This document shows positions 7,860 to 16,325 of a DNA stretch of 62,168 nucleotides, piece by piece. The stretch spans positions 1 through 62,168 of the forward strand of contig JAITKA010000078.1 in NCBI GenBank assembly GCA_031278635.1, read 5' to 3'. Every line of letters starts with the position of its first letter. Positions within the stretch are counted from its first letter, which is position 1. The notes under the pieces are model-generated. The model had not been told where the DNA came from. It saw only the letters and a program-made list of their open reading frames with translations, and ran no database searches. The position numbers and the translations under genes were made by a program. The DNA is from Deltaproteobacteria bacterium (GTDB taxonomy: Bacteria; Desulfobacterota; Desulfarculia; Adiutricales; Adiutricaceae).

Positions 7860-8713
7860 CCATGGCGAGTACAGCGAGAGCGGGGAAGGCTAATAATTTC
7901 GGCGGTATATTTGCGGCGGCCGGCCTAGTCGATTAATTTAATATAATCGATAAGTTTATATTTTGGTTATAAAACCATCGTATGTTGGATAATTAAGCCG
8001 TAAGATAATTAAATTAGCTTAACAAAATTAATTAGGGAATATTTAAGTATTTGCGAAAATTAAGTATATAAAAAGTCAATATAGCTGTCTATTAATTTTT
8101 TATTTTCATTTAATTATATGAAGCCATTGCAAAAGGGCAGAAATTTTCAAGAGGACGAAAAGTTTAGAAAATAATACGAGATAGTTAAGAAACAATGTTC
8201 CAATAAGTGGGGTTTTTTACGACTTGTTCAATGTATCTATTTCTTTGAATGTTGTCAATTGGCGCCGATGAGGTGAAGCCGCTTGGGATATTTTTTCAGA
8301 AATGCGCAGGAGCGAATAGGGGCTTTGGGCCGGCAAAACGGTGGGGGAAGTTGGGGTGGGATTGGCGAAATGGCAAAACCGGTCGTGGAGGCGGGGACGG
8401 ATGGATGCGGCGAAGCGTAAAGGGAAAAGGCGAGGAAATTATTTTGCCGGTTTGGCGCGGGAGGGGGTCGTTTTGGTAGCCGGTTCGCGACAATCAAGGT
8501 TTTGCTTTTCAATTATTTAAACTTAATAAGTTCTTAATAACTGGGTTGTAAAGTCGAACTGTCACAAAGAACCAACCGTTTTCTCCCCAGGAATCTACCG
8601 CAGCGGAAAGCGAATAATTCACTTTTTATCTACCTCAATAATTGTTTAAATAAATTAAAGTATAGATAATTATCGAGAATTAGATAATGTATAGGTTTCG
8701 CTAAGGAATCGAA
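7860..8713. other. AT-rich spacer upstream of the T6SS cluster
   Basis: There is no convincing gene over about 850 bases. Most of it is very AT-rich, with a GC-rich patch at about 8260-8480. Frames are open there on both strands, but the translations are low-complexity and unlike any family I know. A weak promoter (TTGTTT at 8642, 17 bases, GATAAT at 8665) lies just before tssA. It would give a leader of about 40 bases. Confidence 0.45.
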
Positions 8714-10306
8714 ATGCCCGAAGAACAAACTAGCGAGTACGATTTTATTTATAAGTGGCGCGAGCCAATCGGGCAGGATTATTATTCCGGGGAAGAGGCA
8801 ACTTTTAGCCCAGAATATGAGTTTATCAAAGACGAAGTAGATAAAAGTTCATCTTTGCATGAAAACGGTGGAACCAATTGGGATTTGGTGTTGGAGCGGT
8901 CGCATAAATTTTTAACGGAACAGAGTAAGGACATCTGGGTCCTTTGCTACGGCGTCAGGGCCGTGTACGAGAAATACGGGTTGGGGTCATTGGTCGCGGC
9001 CTTGGAGGTATTGAACGGTATTTTGGAGACGTATTGGGACGAGATTCACCCGGGCGTAAAGAGGCTGCCGAGGCGGGCCGCGCCGCTCGCCTGGTTGGCC
9101 GGGAAATTGGAAAGCGTTATCCCGGCCATGGGCTTTGGCAAAGGCGACGGGAAGGTGGCCGATGGGCTAAAAAAGGCGCTGGAATCCCTGCAGCGAATCT
9201 TGGACGAGAAACTGCGCGACATCAGTCCTTCGTTTAGCGGGATCGTTAAGGCCATTGGCAGCCAGGAGGGGGGTAGCGCGCAGGAAGCCCCGGCCCCTGA
9301 CTTCGAGGCCACCCTGGCCACGGCCATTTTGAGCTCGCAGGGGACGGCCCGGGCCATACCGGCCCAGCCCTTCGACGTTCAGGTCAGCCCGGACGGGCAA
9401 ATCGCCTCAAACCAGCTGCCCCAGGTATTTAGGGCGATTAAGGAGCAATCGCAGCTCCTGGCCTCCCATTTACTGAACCGGAACGTGACGGACTGGCGGG
9501 TTTACTTGCTCCACAGGACCTCGTTATGGGGGACCATTACCCAGCTGCCCCAGGCGGGGCCCGATTTGACGACCCAGCTTAGGCCCGTTCCCGGCGACCG
9601 GGTATCGACGTACGCGGCGGCCGTGGAGGCGGGGAGATTCGGGGAGATTTTGCCCCAGCTGGAACGCTCGGCCTCCAAAATGCCCTTCTGGTTCGACGGC
9701 CATTTGATGGTGGACAAATGCCTTGAGGGGCTCAAGGCCAGGGACGCCTTGAATATCCTTCGCTTGACCCTGAGGCTTTTCATAAGGGAGTTCCCGGAGC
9801 TCACCGGGTACAAGTATTTTGACGGAACGGCCTTCGCCTCGCCCAAAACGGTCCTTTGGCTGGCATCCCTGGATTCACTGGACGACGGTACCCTTGGGGG
9901 CCTGGCCAACGCGGTGAAATTGAGCGCCCCCAGGGGGGACGGCTCCGAGGCCGAGGAGAACGCGCTCAGGGAAGCCCTGGATCTGTGGCGCGAGGGGGAT
10001 TTCGAGGCCGGCCTGAGGCGGGTGGGGCCGGTGGTCGCGTCCAAGACGAGGGCCTCGATACGGGGCGGCCTATTGACGGCCAGGTATTGTTTGGCCGCCG
10101 GAAGGCCCGAGGCCGCGGGGAATTTACTCGGCGATCTGTTTGACAATTTGGAGACATGGGGCCTGCTGGAGTGGGAACCGGAACTCACCTCGGAGATTTT
10201 GACCCTAATCGTCCACGTTTATACCTTCCTGAAACTGGAGGTTCCCGACATGGTCAGGCAAAAGCTTTATTGGTTCAACATGGAAGCCGCCTTGGGCGCT
10301 TTTTAA
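8714..10306 (+). CDS. tssA: T6SS protein TssA (ImpA N-terminal family)
   Basis: TssA caps and primes assembly of the contractile tail and contacts baseplate and sheath. This 530-residue cytoplasmic protein has the ImpA N-terminal domain in about residues 10-150. It shows the EPIGQD start, a WDLVLERSHKFLTEQSKDIWV segment, and WDEIHPG. The middle is variable and the C-terminal half is helical, resembling the longer VasJ-type TssA. It is first in the T6SS run. A 493-bp spacer filled with direct repeats separates it from tssB, so the remaining genes may have their own promoter. It is the leftmost T6SS gene visible. Confidence 0.9.
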   Translation: MPEEQTSEYDFIYKWREPIGQDYYSGEEATFSPEYEFIKDEVDKSSSLHENGGTNWDLVLERSHKFLTEQSKDIWVLCYGVRAVYEKYGLGSLVAALEVLNGILETYWDEIHPGVKRLPRRAAPLAWLAGKLESVIPAMGFGKGDGKVADGLKKALESLQRILDEKLRDISPSFSGIVKAIGSQEGGSAQEAPAPDFEATLATAILSSQGTARAIPAQPFDVQVSPDGQIASNQLPQVFRAIKEQSQLLASHLLNRNVTDWRVYLLHRTSLWGTITQLPQAGPDLTTQLRPVPGDRVSTYAAAVEAGRFGEILPQLERSASKMPFWFDGHLMVDKCLEGLKARDALNILRLTLRLFIREFPELTGYKYFDGTAFASPKTVLWLASLDSLDDGTLGGLANAVKLSAPRGDGSEAEENALREALDLWREGDFEAGLRRVGPVVASKTRASIRGGLLTARYCLAAGRPEAAGNLLGDLFDNLETWGLLEWEPELTSEILTLIVHVYTFLKLEVPDMVRQKLYWFNMEAALGAF

Positions 10307-10381
10307 GGCGGGTCGGGCTATGTGGATGAATGCGTGAATCTATATCGGGTTATGGAAGCGAGAGTTGCGATAAAAGATGGC

Positions 10382-10660
10382 TCTTTAAAGCATGAATTAG
10401 ATACGTGAAATTTTTTAAGGCATAAGTTAGACATATTAAATTTTTTTAAGGCATAAGTAAGAGACATAAAATTTTTTTAAAGCATGAATTAGGCACGTGA
10501 AATTTTTTAAGGCATTAATTAGGCATATCAAATTTCTTTAAGTGAAGAATTAGACATATCAAATTTCTTTAAGTGAAGAATTAGGCATATCAAATTTCTT
10601 TAAGTGAAGAATTAGGCACATTAAATTTATTTAATTGAAGAATTAGGCACATCAAAATTT
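10382..10660. repeat. Nine ~31-bp direct repeats between tssA and tssB
   Basis: Nine imperfect head-to-tail units follow the pattern TTTAAG..GAATTAGGCACATCAAAT. The GAATTAG-like core recurs near 10394, 10424, 10456, 10486, 10516, 10547, 10578, 10609 and 10640, that is every 30-31 bases. Units 6-9 are the most alike. A 31-bp period is about three helical turns, so any bound protein would sit on one face of the DNA. The array lies 140 bp upstream of tssB, in the only large gap of the structural gene run, and could be a regulator-binding array. The rest of the spacer (10307-10381 and 10661-10799) shows nothing else except the tssB ribosome-binding site. Confidence 0.88.
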
Positions 10661-10799
10661 AAGCCCCTCAAATTAGTTCTATCGATATTTCAAAGGAATT
10701 CTTTAAGGCCAGACTGAGAAAAATTTCTTTTGAAGCACTTCGGTTTATCGCGATCAATCCGTACGAAAATTTTTTTAACCCTCAACGGAGGAAAAATCC

Positions 10800-11321
10800 A
10801 TGGCGAAGGAATCTTCCATTGCGCCGAAAGAGCGCATTAACGTCACCTTTAAGCCCGCGACCGGGGGAGCCCAAGAGGAAATCGAACTCCCCTTGAAGGT
10901 CATGGTCTTGGGGGACTTTCTCCGAGGCCACGATCCCCGGCGACTGATTGACCGCAAGCCAATCAACATCAACAAGAACAATTTCGAGGACGTGATTGGG
11001 AAGCAAAATTTGCGGCTCAGCATATCCGTCCCCAATCGGCTGACCGACGACGATGGGGTCAATGACCTGCCGGTCTCGTTGTCCTTGAACAACCTGAGGG
11101 ATTTTACCCCCGAGGGCGTGGCCCGCCAGGTACCGGAGCTCAATAAGCTATTGGAGTTGCGGGAGGCCCTGGTCTCGCTCAAAGGGCCCTTGGGCAACAT
11201 GCCCGCCTTCCGCAAGGCCATAGAGGAGACCCTGACCGACGCGGCCCAGCGGGACAAGGTCATCAAGGAATTGGGCCTGGCCGACGGCGGTTCCGGGAAC
11301 GGTAACGGTAAGGACGGTTGA
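10800..11321 (+). CDS. tssB: T6SS sheath small subunit TssB (VipA)
   Basis: TssB forms the contractile sheath with TssC. The 173-residue product has the family hallmarks RINVTFKP near residue 13, ELPLKVMVLGDFLRG near 29-43 and ININKNNFEDV. The C-terminal helix FRKAIEETL follows. A Gly/Asn-rich tail GSGNGNGKDG ends the protein. The start is supported by AACGGAGG about nine bases upstream. The next gene, tssC, follows after 216 bp, larger than the gaps later in the operon; I see no gene in that gap. Confidence 0.95.
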   Translation: MAKESSIAPKERINVTFKPATGGAQEEIELPLKVMVLGDFLRGHDPRRLIDRKPININKNNFEDVIGKQNLRLSISVPNRLTDDDGVNDLPVSLSLNNLRDFTPEGVARQVPELNKLLELREALVSLKGPLGNMPAFRKAIEETLTDAAQRDKVIKELGLADGGSGNGNGKDG

Positions 11322-11537
11322 TTCGGTTGGGATGGATGAGGCATTACTTTCATTGACCGGTGGGTTAATCTGGGAAGTAAAAAAATTATTTGTCCCATAC
11401 CGATAGTAAGGTTTGGCAAAAAGGCGCGTCAAAACCCTGGGCGGTTTGGGCGGTGGGCGGCGGTTCGCGGGAACCGGGGCCGACCGGTCGGGCCGCGAAC
11501 GTCATAGCTATCTCTTTCATAGGAGGGAACATTTTAC

Positions 11538-13016
11538 ATGTCCCAACGGCAACAACAGCAAGCGGCCGGGGAAACGGTCCCCGCCCCGAATTTGTTAGAG
11601 GCGATCATCAAGGAAACCAACCTGACCCCCACCGACGAGGGCTACGAGGCGGCCCGGCTGGGGATCAGCTCCTTCATTTCCGAGATGCTCAAACCGGGCT
11701 ATCGGCACGAGAAGGTCAAAAAAACCACGGTGGACAGGATGATCGCCGAGATCGATTACCGCATGGGGCGGCAGATCGACGAGATCCTCCACGACAAGGA
11801 CTTCCAGGCATTGGAATCGGCCTGGCTGGGCCTGAAACTCTTGATCGACCGGGCGGATTTCAGGGAAAACATCGAGGTCGAGATCATCAACCTGACCAAG
11901 GACGAGCTCCTGGACGATTTCCTGGACGCCTCGGAAATAGCCCAGTCGAGCCTGTACAAGCTGATCTACACGGCGGAGTACGGGCAGTTCGGCGGGAAAC
12001 CGGTCGGGGCCATGATAGGCAACTATTATTTCGGCCCCACGGCCATGGATATCAGGCTCCTGCAGTCGCTGGCCAGCGTCGCGGCCATAGCCCACGCGCC
12101 TTTCATCGCGGCGGCCGAGCCCTCGTTTTTTGGCCTGAACACCTTTGAGCGGCTCCCGGCCCTGAAGGATCTGCAGGACATCTTCAGCGGCCCCAGGTAC
12201 GCCAAATGGCAGAGCTTCCGGGAGTCGGAGGACTCGAGGTACGTGGGCCTGACCCTGCCCCGCTTCCTCCTCAGGCAGCCCTACGATCCGGAGGATAACC
12301 CCGTCAAGGCCTTCGTCTACAAGGAAAACGTGGACGGCAGCCACGACAGTTTCCTGTGGGGCAACACGGCCTTCGCTTTCGCCTCGCGGCTGACCGACAG
12401 CTTCGCCAAATACCGCTGGTGCCCGAACATCATCGGCCCCAAGTCCGGCGGGGCGGTCGAGAATTTGCCCGTCCACCTCTACGAGAGCATGGGCGACATC
12501 GAGATGAAGATCCCCACGGAGGTCCTTATTTCCGACCGCAGGGAATACGAGCTGGCCGAGCAGGGATTCATCGCCCTGACCATGCGCAAGGGGAGCGACA
12601 ACGCGGCCTTCTTTTCGGCCAGCTCCTGCCAGAAGCCCAAGTATTTCGGGACCTCGCCGGAGGGGAAGGACGCCGAGCTCAATTACCGGCTCTCGACCCA
12701 GCTGCCATACATGTTCATAATTTCCCGCCTGGCCCATTACATCAAGGTCTTGCAGCGGGAGAATATCGGCTCCTGGAAGGAACGGACGGATTTGGAGAGG
12801 GAGCTTAACCTTTGGATCCGCCAATACGTGGCCGACCAGGAAAACCCCAGTTCCGACACCCGCAGCCGGCGGCCCCTGAGGAGCGCCCGGATAACGGTCG
12901 ATGAGGTCGAGGGCGATCCGGGCTGGTACCGGGTGACCATTTCCGTGCGGCCCCACTTCAAGTACATGGGGGCCTATTTCACCCTGTCCCTCGTGGGCAA
13001 GCTGGACAAGGAATAG
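11538..13016 (+). CDS. tssC: T6SS sheath large subunit TssC (VipB)
   Basis: This is the large subunit of the contractile sheath, forming TssBC cogwheels around the Hcp tube. It has the usual length of 492 residues. Family landmarks are IDYRMGRQIDEILHDKDFQ near residues 73-91, the LESAWLGLKLL helix, GQFGGKPVGAMIGNYYF, and the C-terminal RPHFKYMGAYFTLSLVGKLD ending. AGGAGGG at 11521-11527 is the ribosome-binding site. It is followed after nine bases by tssE, so translation is probably coupled. Confidence 0.96.
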   Translation: MSQRQQQQAAGETVPAPNLLEAIIKETNLTPTDEGYEAARLGISSFISEMLKPGYRHEKVKKTTVDRMIAEIDYRMGRQIDEILHDKDFQALESAWLGLKLLIDRADFRENIEVEIINLTKDELLDDFLDASEIAQSSLYKLIYTAEYGQFGGKPVGAMIGNYYFGPTAMDIRLLQSLASVAAIAHAPFIAAAEPSFFGLNTFERLPALKDLQDIFSGPRYAKWQSFRESEDSRYVGLTLPRFLLRQPYDPEDNPVKAFVYKENVDGSHDSFLWGNTAFAFASRLTDSFAKYRWCPNIIGPKSGGAVENLPVHLYESMGDIEMKIPTEVLISDRREYELAEQGFIALTMRKGSDNAAFFSASSCQKPKYFGTSPEGKDAELNYRLSTQLPYMFIISRLAHYIKVLQRENIGSWKERTDLERELNLWIRQYVADQENPSSDTRSRRPLRSARITVDEVEGDPGWYRVTISVRPHFKYMGAYFTLSLVGKLDKE

Positions 13017-13025
13017 GCCGGTCAC

Positions 13026-13409
13026 ATGGGCGGCTCCCTTTTCGAGAGGTTAACCATGGGCCCGGAAGCCGAGGCCCTGGACGAGAACGAGTCCATCCGA
13101 AACCATCTGCTGCGTTTTTTGACCACGAGGCAGGGGGCGGTCCAGACGCTCCCCGACTATGGCCTGCCGGACATAAACGACCTGGGGCTCTCGAAAAGCG
13201 AGCTCCTGGGCGAATGCTGCCGGGTCATCGCCGAGGGCATCGAGCGCTACGAGCCGAGGCTGACCGACGTCAAGGTCGCGGTCGCCCGGGAGAACCAGGG
13301 GCCCATGACCCTGGTCTTCTCAATATCGGGGCGAAAGGTCTCCGAAAACGGGGACGTTTCCCCATGGCGCTGGGCCTTTAGTTTGGACAATCTGAAATTT
13401 AAACAGTAA
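13026..13409 (+). CDS. tssE: T6SS baseplate protein TssE (Gp25-like)
   Basis: TssE is a 127-residue wedge component related to phage T4 gp25, which links sheath and baseplate. Visible signatures are SLFERLT at the N-terminus, the ESIRNHLLRFLTTRQG helix and the PDYGLPD motif. The IERYEPRLTDVKV strand region of the Gp25/GpW fold follows. It begins nine bases after tssC. Confidence 0.93.
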   Translation: MGGSLFERLTMGPEAEALDENESIRNHLLRFLTTRQGAVQTLPDYGLPDINDLGLSKSELLGECCRVIAEGIERYEPRLTDVKVAVARENQGPMTLVFSISGRKVSENGDVSPWRWAFSLDNLKFKQ

Positions 13410-13440
13410 AGGGTGGCCATTGGGGGGATTTTGGGCAAAA

Positions 13441-13500
13441 AACCGGCCGGTTATGCCGGCCGGGGGGACCGGCCGGGAACCGGCCGGGAACCGGTCGGGA
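13441..13500. repeat. GC-rich palindrome and 11-bp tandem repeats
   Basis: AACCGGCCGGTTAT at 13441-13454 begins a hairpin with the following CCGGCCGG. Three 11-bp units of ACCGG(C/T)CGGGA then fill 13468-13500. The same 14-base palindromic sequence recurs at 28201-28214 elsewhere in the T6SS region. The array lies in the 120-bp tssE-tssF gap. It could be an mRNA-stabilising hairpin or a protein site. Confidence 0.8.
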
Positions 13501-13529
13501 AGGGCGGTAGGGGGACAAAGTAAGGGATC

Positions 13530-15293
13530 ATGAGTTTCAACAAGTACTATCAGGACGAGTTGGTCGCCTTGAGGGAACTGGGGTCGGAGTTCTCGCTGCG
13601 GAATCCCGGTTTGGCGCCGTTTTTGGCAACGCCGGGAAGGGACCCGGACGTGGAGCGGTTGCTGGAGGGCTTCGCCTTTTTGTCCGGGCGGCTGAGGCAA
13701 AAGCTGGACGACGAGCTGCCGGAGATCACGCACGCGCTGTTTAACTTGCTGTGGCCGAATTATTTGCGGCCGGTGCCCTCGGCCAGCGTCTTGCAATACG
13801 TCCCGGCGCCGGGTTTGAGCGGCAACCTGCATATCCCCAAAGGGACCAAGGTCACGTCGAAGCGGGTCGACGGGATGGCCTGCACGTTCCAGACGGTCTA
13901 TGGGGTCGAGGTGGCGCCCCTGAGGCTGGCCGATCTGGAGTTCAGGGAGGACTCGGGGCGGGCGGTTTTGGGGCTGTCGTTTCGGACGCTGGGGGTGCCG
14001 TTATCGAACCTCGGGTTGGAGAGGCTGAGGTTATTTTTGGTCGGCGAGCCCAGCGTGACCACGATTCTCTATTTCATTTTTTTGAAAAAGGTGACCGAGA
14101 TTCAGGCGGCTTACGTCGACGGGGACGGGGTGGAGCGGACTTTCATGACCCTGGGGGCCGAGGCCCTGGAGCCGGTGGGTTTCAGGGAATCCGAGGCCAT
14201 GTATATTTACCCGGCCAACACGTTTTCGGGCTACCGGCTCATGCAGGAGTATTTTTGCTTCCCGGAAAAGTTCCTGTTCGTGGAGCTTGGCGGGCTGGGG
14301 GAATTGAACCAAAGAATCCCGGAGAAATATAAGGACGTTACGGCTTTCAAGCTGCTTTTTAGGCTGAAGGAGCGGCCGGAACAGGCGGAGTTGTTTAAAA
14401 AAGACAACATCAGGCTGTTTTGCACGCCGGTCGTTAACCTCTTTCGGTTGGACGCGACCCCCATCCTGATGGATCACCGGCAAACGGAGTACCGTATAGT
14501 CCCGGATCCCAGAAACCCGTTCCATTACGCGGTCTATAACGTGGATAAGGTCAGCAGCTGGCTTCACGAGGCGAAAAAGGAGGTCGATTACGTGCCCTTC
14601 GAGTCGTTCGAGCACGGCCAGACGCCCGGCTCGGCCTCGGCCTTTTACCGCCTGAGGCTTAAGCCCTCGGTCCACGACCAGGCGACCGAGACGTTTATTT
14701 CCGTGGTCCACCTTTTCAGGGGGGCGCCGCTCAGGGAAACGGTTTCCCTGGAGCTGACGGTCACCAACCGGCTGTTGGCCCAGAGGCTGGAGCTGGGGGA
14801 CATTTGCCGGCCCTCGGACAACACGCCCGAGCACGTGACCTTCTCCAACATAACCCCGGTCAGCGGATCCTACGCCCCGCCGCTGGAAAGCGACTTGCTC
14901 TGGCGGCTCATTTCCAACATGTCCCTGAACTACATACCCCTGATCGACGTCCAGGCCCTAAGGACCGTGATCTCGGCCTATGATTTTAGGGCCCTCCATG
15001 ACAAAACCAGGGCCAGGGCCATGGAACGGGCGCTGAACGGCCTGGTCAGGGTCAGCTCGTTTCCCACCGACCGGGTCTACCAGGGCTTGCCCCTCAGGGG
15101 CTCCAAAACCACCCTCACCCTAAACCAGGAGGCCTTCAACGGCGAGGGCGACATGTACCTTTTCGGCTCAATCATCAACGAATTCTTGGCCCTTTACGCC
15201 ACGGTCAACAGCTTCCACGAGCTGACCGTGACGGAGGAGAAGCGAGGGGAAACCTACCGATGGCCGGCCCGGTTAGGCATGATGAAGCTTTAG
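13530..15293 (+). CDS. tssF: T6SS baseplate protein TssF (VasA)
   Basis: TssF is a core baseplate wedge component that works with TssG, TssE and TssK. The 587-residue product starts with the family sequence YYQDELVALRELGSEFS followed by NPGLAPFL. The RLLEGFAFLSGRLRQKLDDE segment and LFNLLWPNYLRPVPS follow, and the FPEKFLFVEL motif lies in the middle. Length matches the family. The start ATG at 13530 has AAGGG just upstream. The 3' end overlaps tssG by 34 bases, implying coupled expression. Confidence 0.95.
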   Translation: MSFNKYYQDELVALRELGSEFSLRNPGLAPFLATPGRDPDVERLLEGFAFLSGRLRQKLDDELPEITHALFNLLWPNYLRPVPSASVLQYVPAPGLSGNLHIPKGTKVTSKRVDGMACTFQTVYGVEVAPLRLADLEFREDSGRAVLGLSFRTLGVPLSNLGLERLRLFLVGEPSVTTILYFIFLKKVTEIQAAYVDGDGVERTFMTLGAEALEPVGFRESEAMYIYPANTFSGYRLMQEYFCFPEKFLFVELGGLGELNQRIPEKYKDVTAFKLLFRLKERPEQAELFKKDNIRLFCTPVVNLFRLDATPILMDHRQTEYRIVPDPRNPFHYAVYNVDKVSSWLHEAKKEVDYVPFESFEHGQTPGSASAFYRLRLKPSVHDQATETFISVVHLFRGAPLRETVSLELTVTNRLLAQRLELGDICRPSDNTPEHVTFSNITPVSGSYAPPLESDLLWRLISNMSLNYIPLIDVQALRTVISAYDFRALHDKTRARAMERALNGLVRVSSFPTDRVYQGLPLRGSKTTLTLNQEAFNGEGDMYLFGSIINEFLALYATVNSFHELTVTEEKRGETYRWPARLGMMKL

Positions 15294-16294
15294 GGGCGCC
15301 CCTGGACGAGGGGCGCAAGCGTCTCAGGGAAGCGTTGACCGAGACCCCGGGCAGCTTTACCCTGGCCCAGGCGGTATCCCTGAGCCAGAGCCTGATCGAC
15401 TCGTTTTTCGGGGCGGGGCCGGGAAACGGCCCCCGCTACAGGGTAAACCCCTCCCTTAGCTTCCCGCCCCACGATCTGGCCGATCTGGATTTCGAGACCA
15501 CCGAGGCCGGAACCCGGACCCTGATAACCTTGAATCTCATGGGCCTGCATGGGGCGGCCTCGCCCATCCCCGCGTATTTCACCGAGTACGTGGCCCAGCA
15601 TCAGGACGAGGGATGCGTTTTAAGGGATTTTCTGGACATATTTAACCATCATTTCGTAGACCTGTTGTGCCAGTCGTGGTTAAAGTACAGATATCATATA
15701 CGTTTTAGGCCAATGGCCACGGATAGGCTCTCAAACAGTTTTCTCAGCTTCATGGGCCTGGGCCACCCCAGCCTACGGGAAAACGGCGAACTGGATCCCG
15801 TAAGGCTTATGGCCTACATGGGTTTGATCGCCTTCAGCGGCGAATCGGCGGGCTCCCTGGAGAGCATTTTGCGCCATTATTTCTCCCACCGCGAGGTCCA
15901 CCTGGTTTTGTGCGTACGGCGGGAGGTCCCCATCCCGGCCGATCAAAAATCCCGCCTGGGGGAGGCCAACAGCACCCTGGCCGACGATTGCCTTCTGGGC
16001 GAGACGGTGAGCGACCAGACGGGGAAATTCAGGATCGTCATCGAGAACCTGAACTGGGTCGCCTTCAACGGCTTTTTGCCCTGCGGCCGGACGTTCCCGC
16101 GGCTCAAGTCGCTCATCCGTTTCGTCATGCGCTCGCAGCTCAGCTTCGATTTGGAACTGCGCCTCAAACCGGGGGACATCCCCTCGCTGATAATCAGCGA
16201 GGGGGCGGAATGCCGCCTGGGCTGGTCGACCTGGCTGGGTAACGGGGGCGACGGGGTGGTGCTTCTGGAAACCGACGGCGTTTATTACCACTGA
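15260..16294 (+). CDS. tssG: T6SS baseplate protein TssG (VasB)
   Basis: This is the partner of TssF in the baseplate wedge. The 344-residue product has family signatures: YRVNPSLSFPPHDLADLDF, the LMGLHGAASPIPAYFTE motif near residues 92-108, and DFLDIFNHHFVDLLCQSWLKYR. SWLKYRY and the C-terminal CRLGWSTWLG end also match. It begins inside tssF and is followed after 31 bases by clpV. The chosen start gives the normal length. Confidence 0.94.
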   Translation: MAGPVRHDEALGAPLDEGRKRLREALTETPGSFTLAQAVSLSQSLIDSFFGAGPGNGPRYRVNPSLSFPPHDLADLDFETTEAGTRTLITLNLMGLHGAASPIPAYFTEYVAQHQDEGCVLRDFLDIFNHHFVDLLCQSWLKYRYHIRFRPMATDRLSNSFLSFMGLGHPSLRENGELDPVRLMAYMGLIAFSGESAGSLESILRHYFSHREVHLVLCVRREVPIPADQKSRLGEANSTLADDCLLGETVSDQTGKFRIVIENLNWVAFNGFLPCGRTFPRLKSLIRFVMRSQLSFDLELRLKPGDIPSLIISEGAECRLGWSTWLGNGGDGVVLLETDGVYYH

Positions 16295-16325
16295 CGTCAA
16301 TGGAAAGGGACGGTGCCCGAAAGCG

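Noticed and set aside
8249-8512. Overlapping frames on both strands in a GC-rich patch before tssA
   Set aside because: Low-complexity translations on both strands, no family resemblance, no ribosome-binding site.
10382-10660. Repeat array considered as a CRISPR
   Set aside because: Units run head to tail with no unique spacers, and no cas genes are present.
11595-13025. Long antisense frames opposite tssC, clpV and others
   Set aside because: High-GC genes with strong third-position bias produce long mirror frames; the sense frames match known families.
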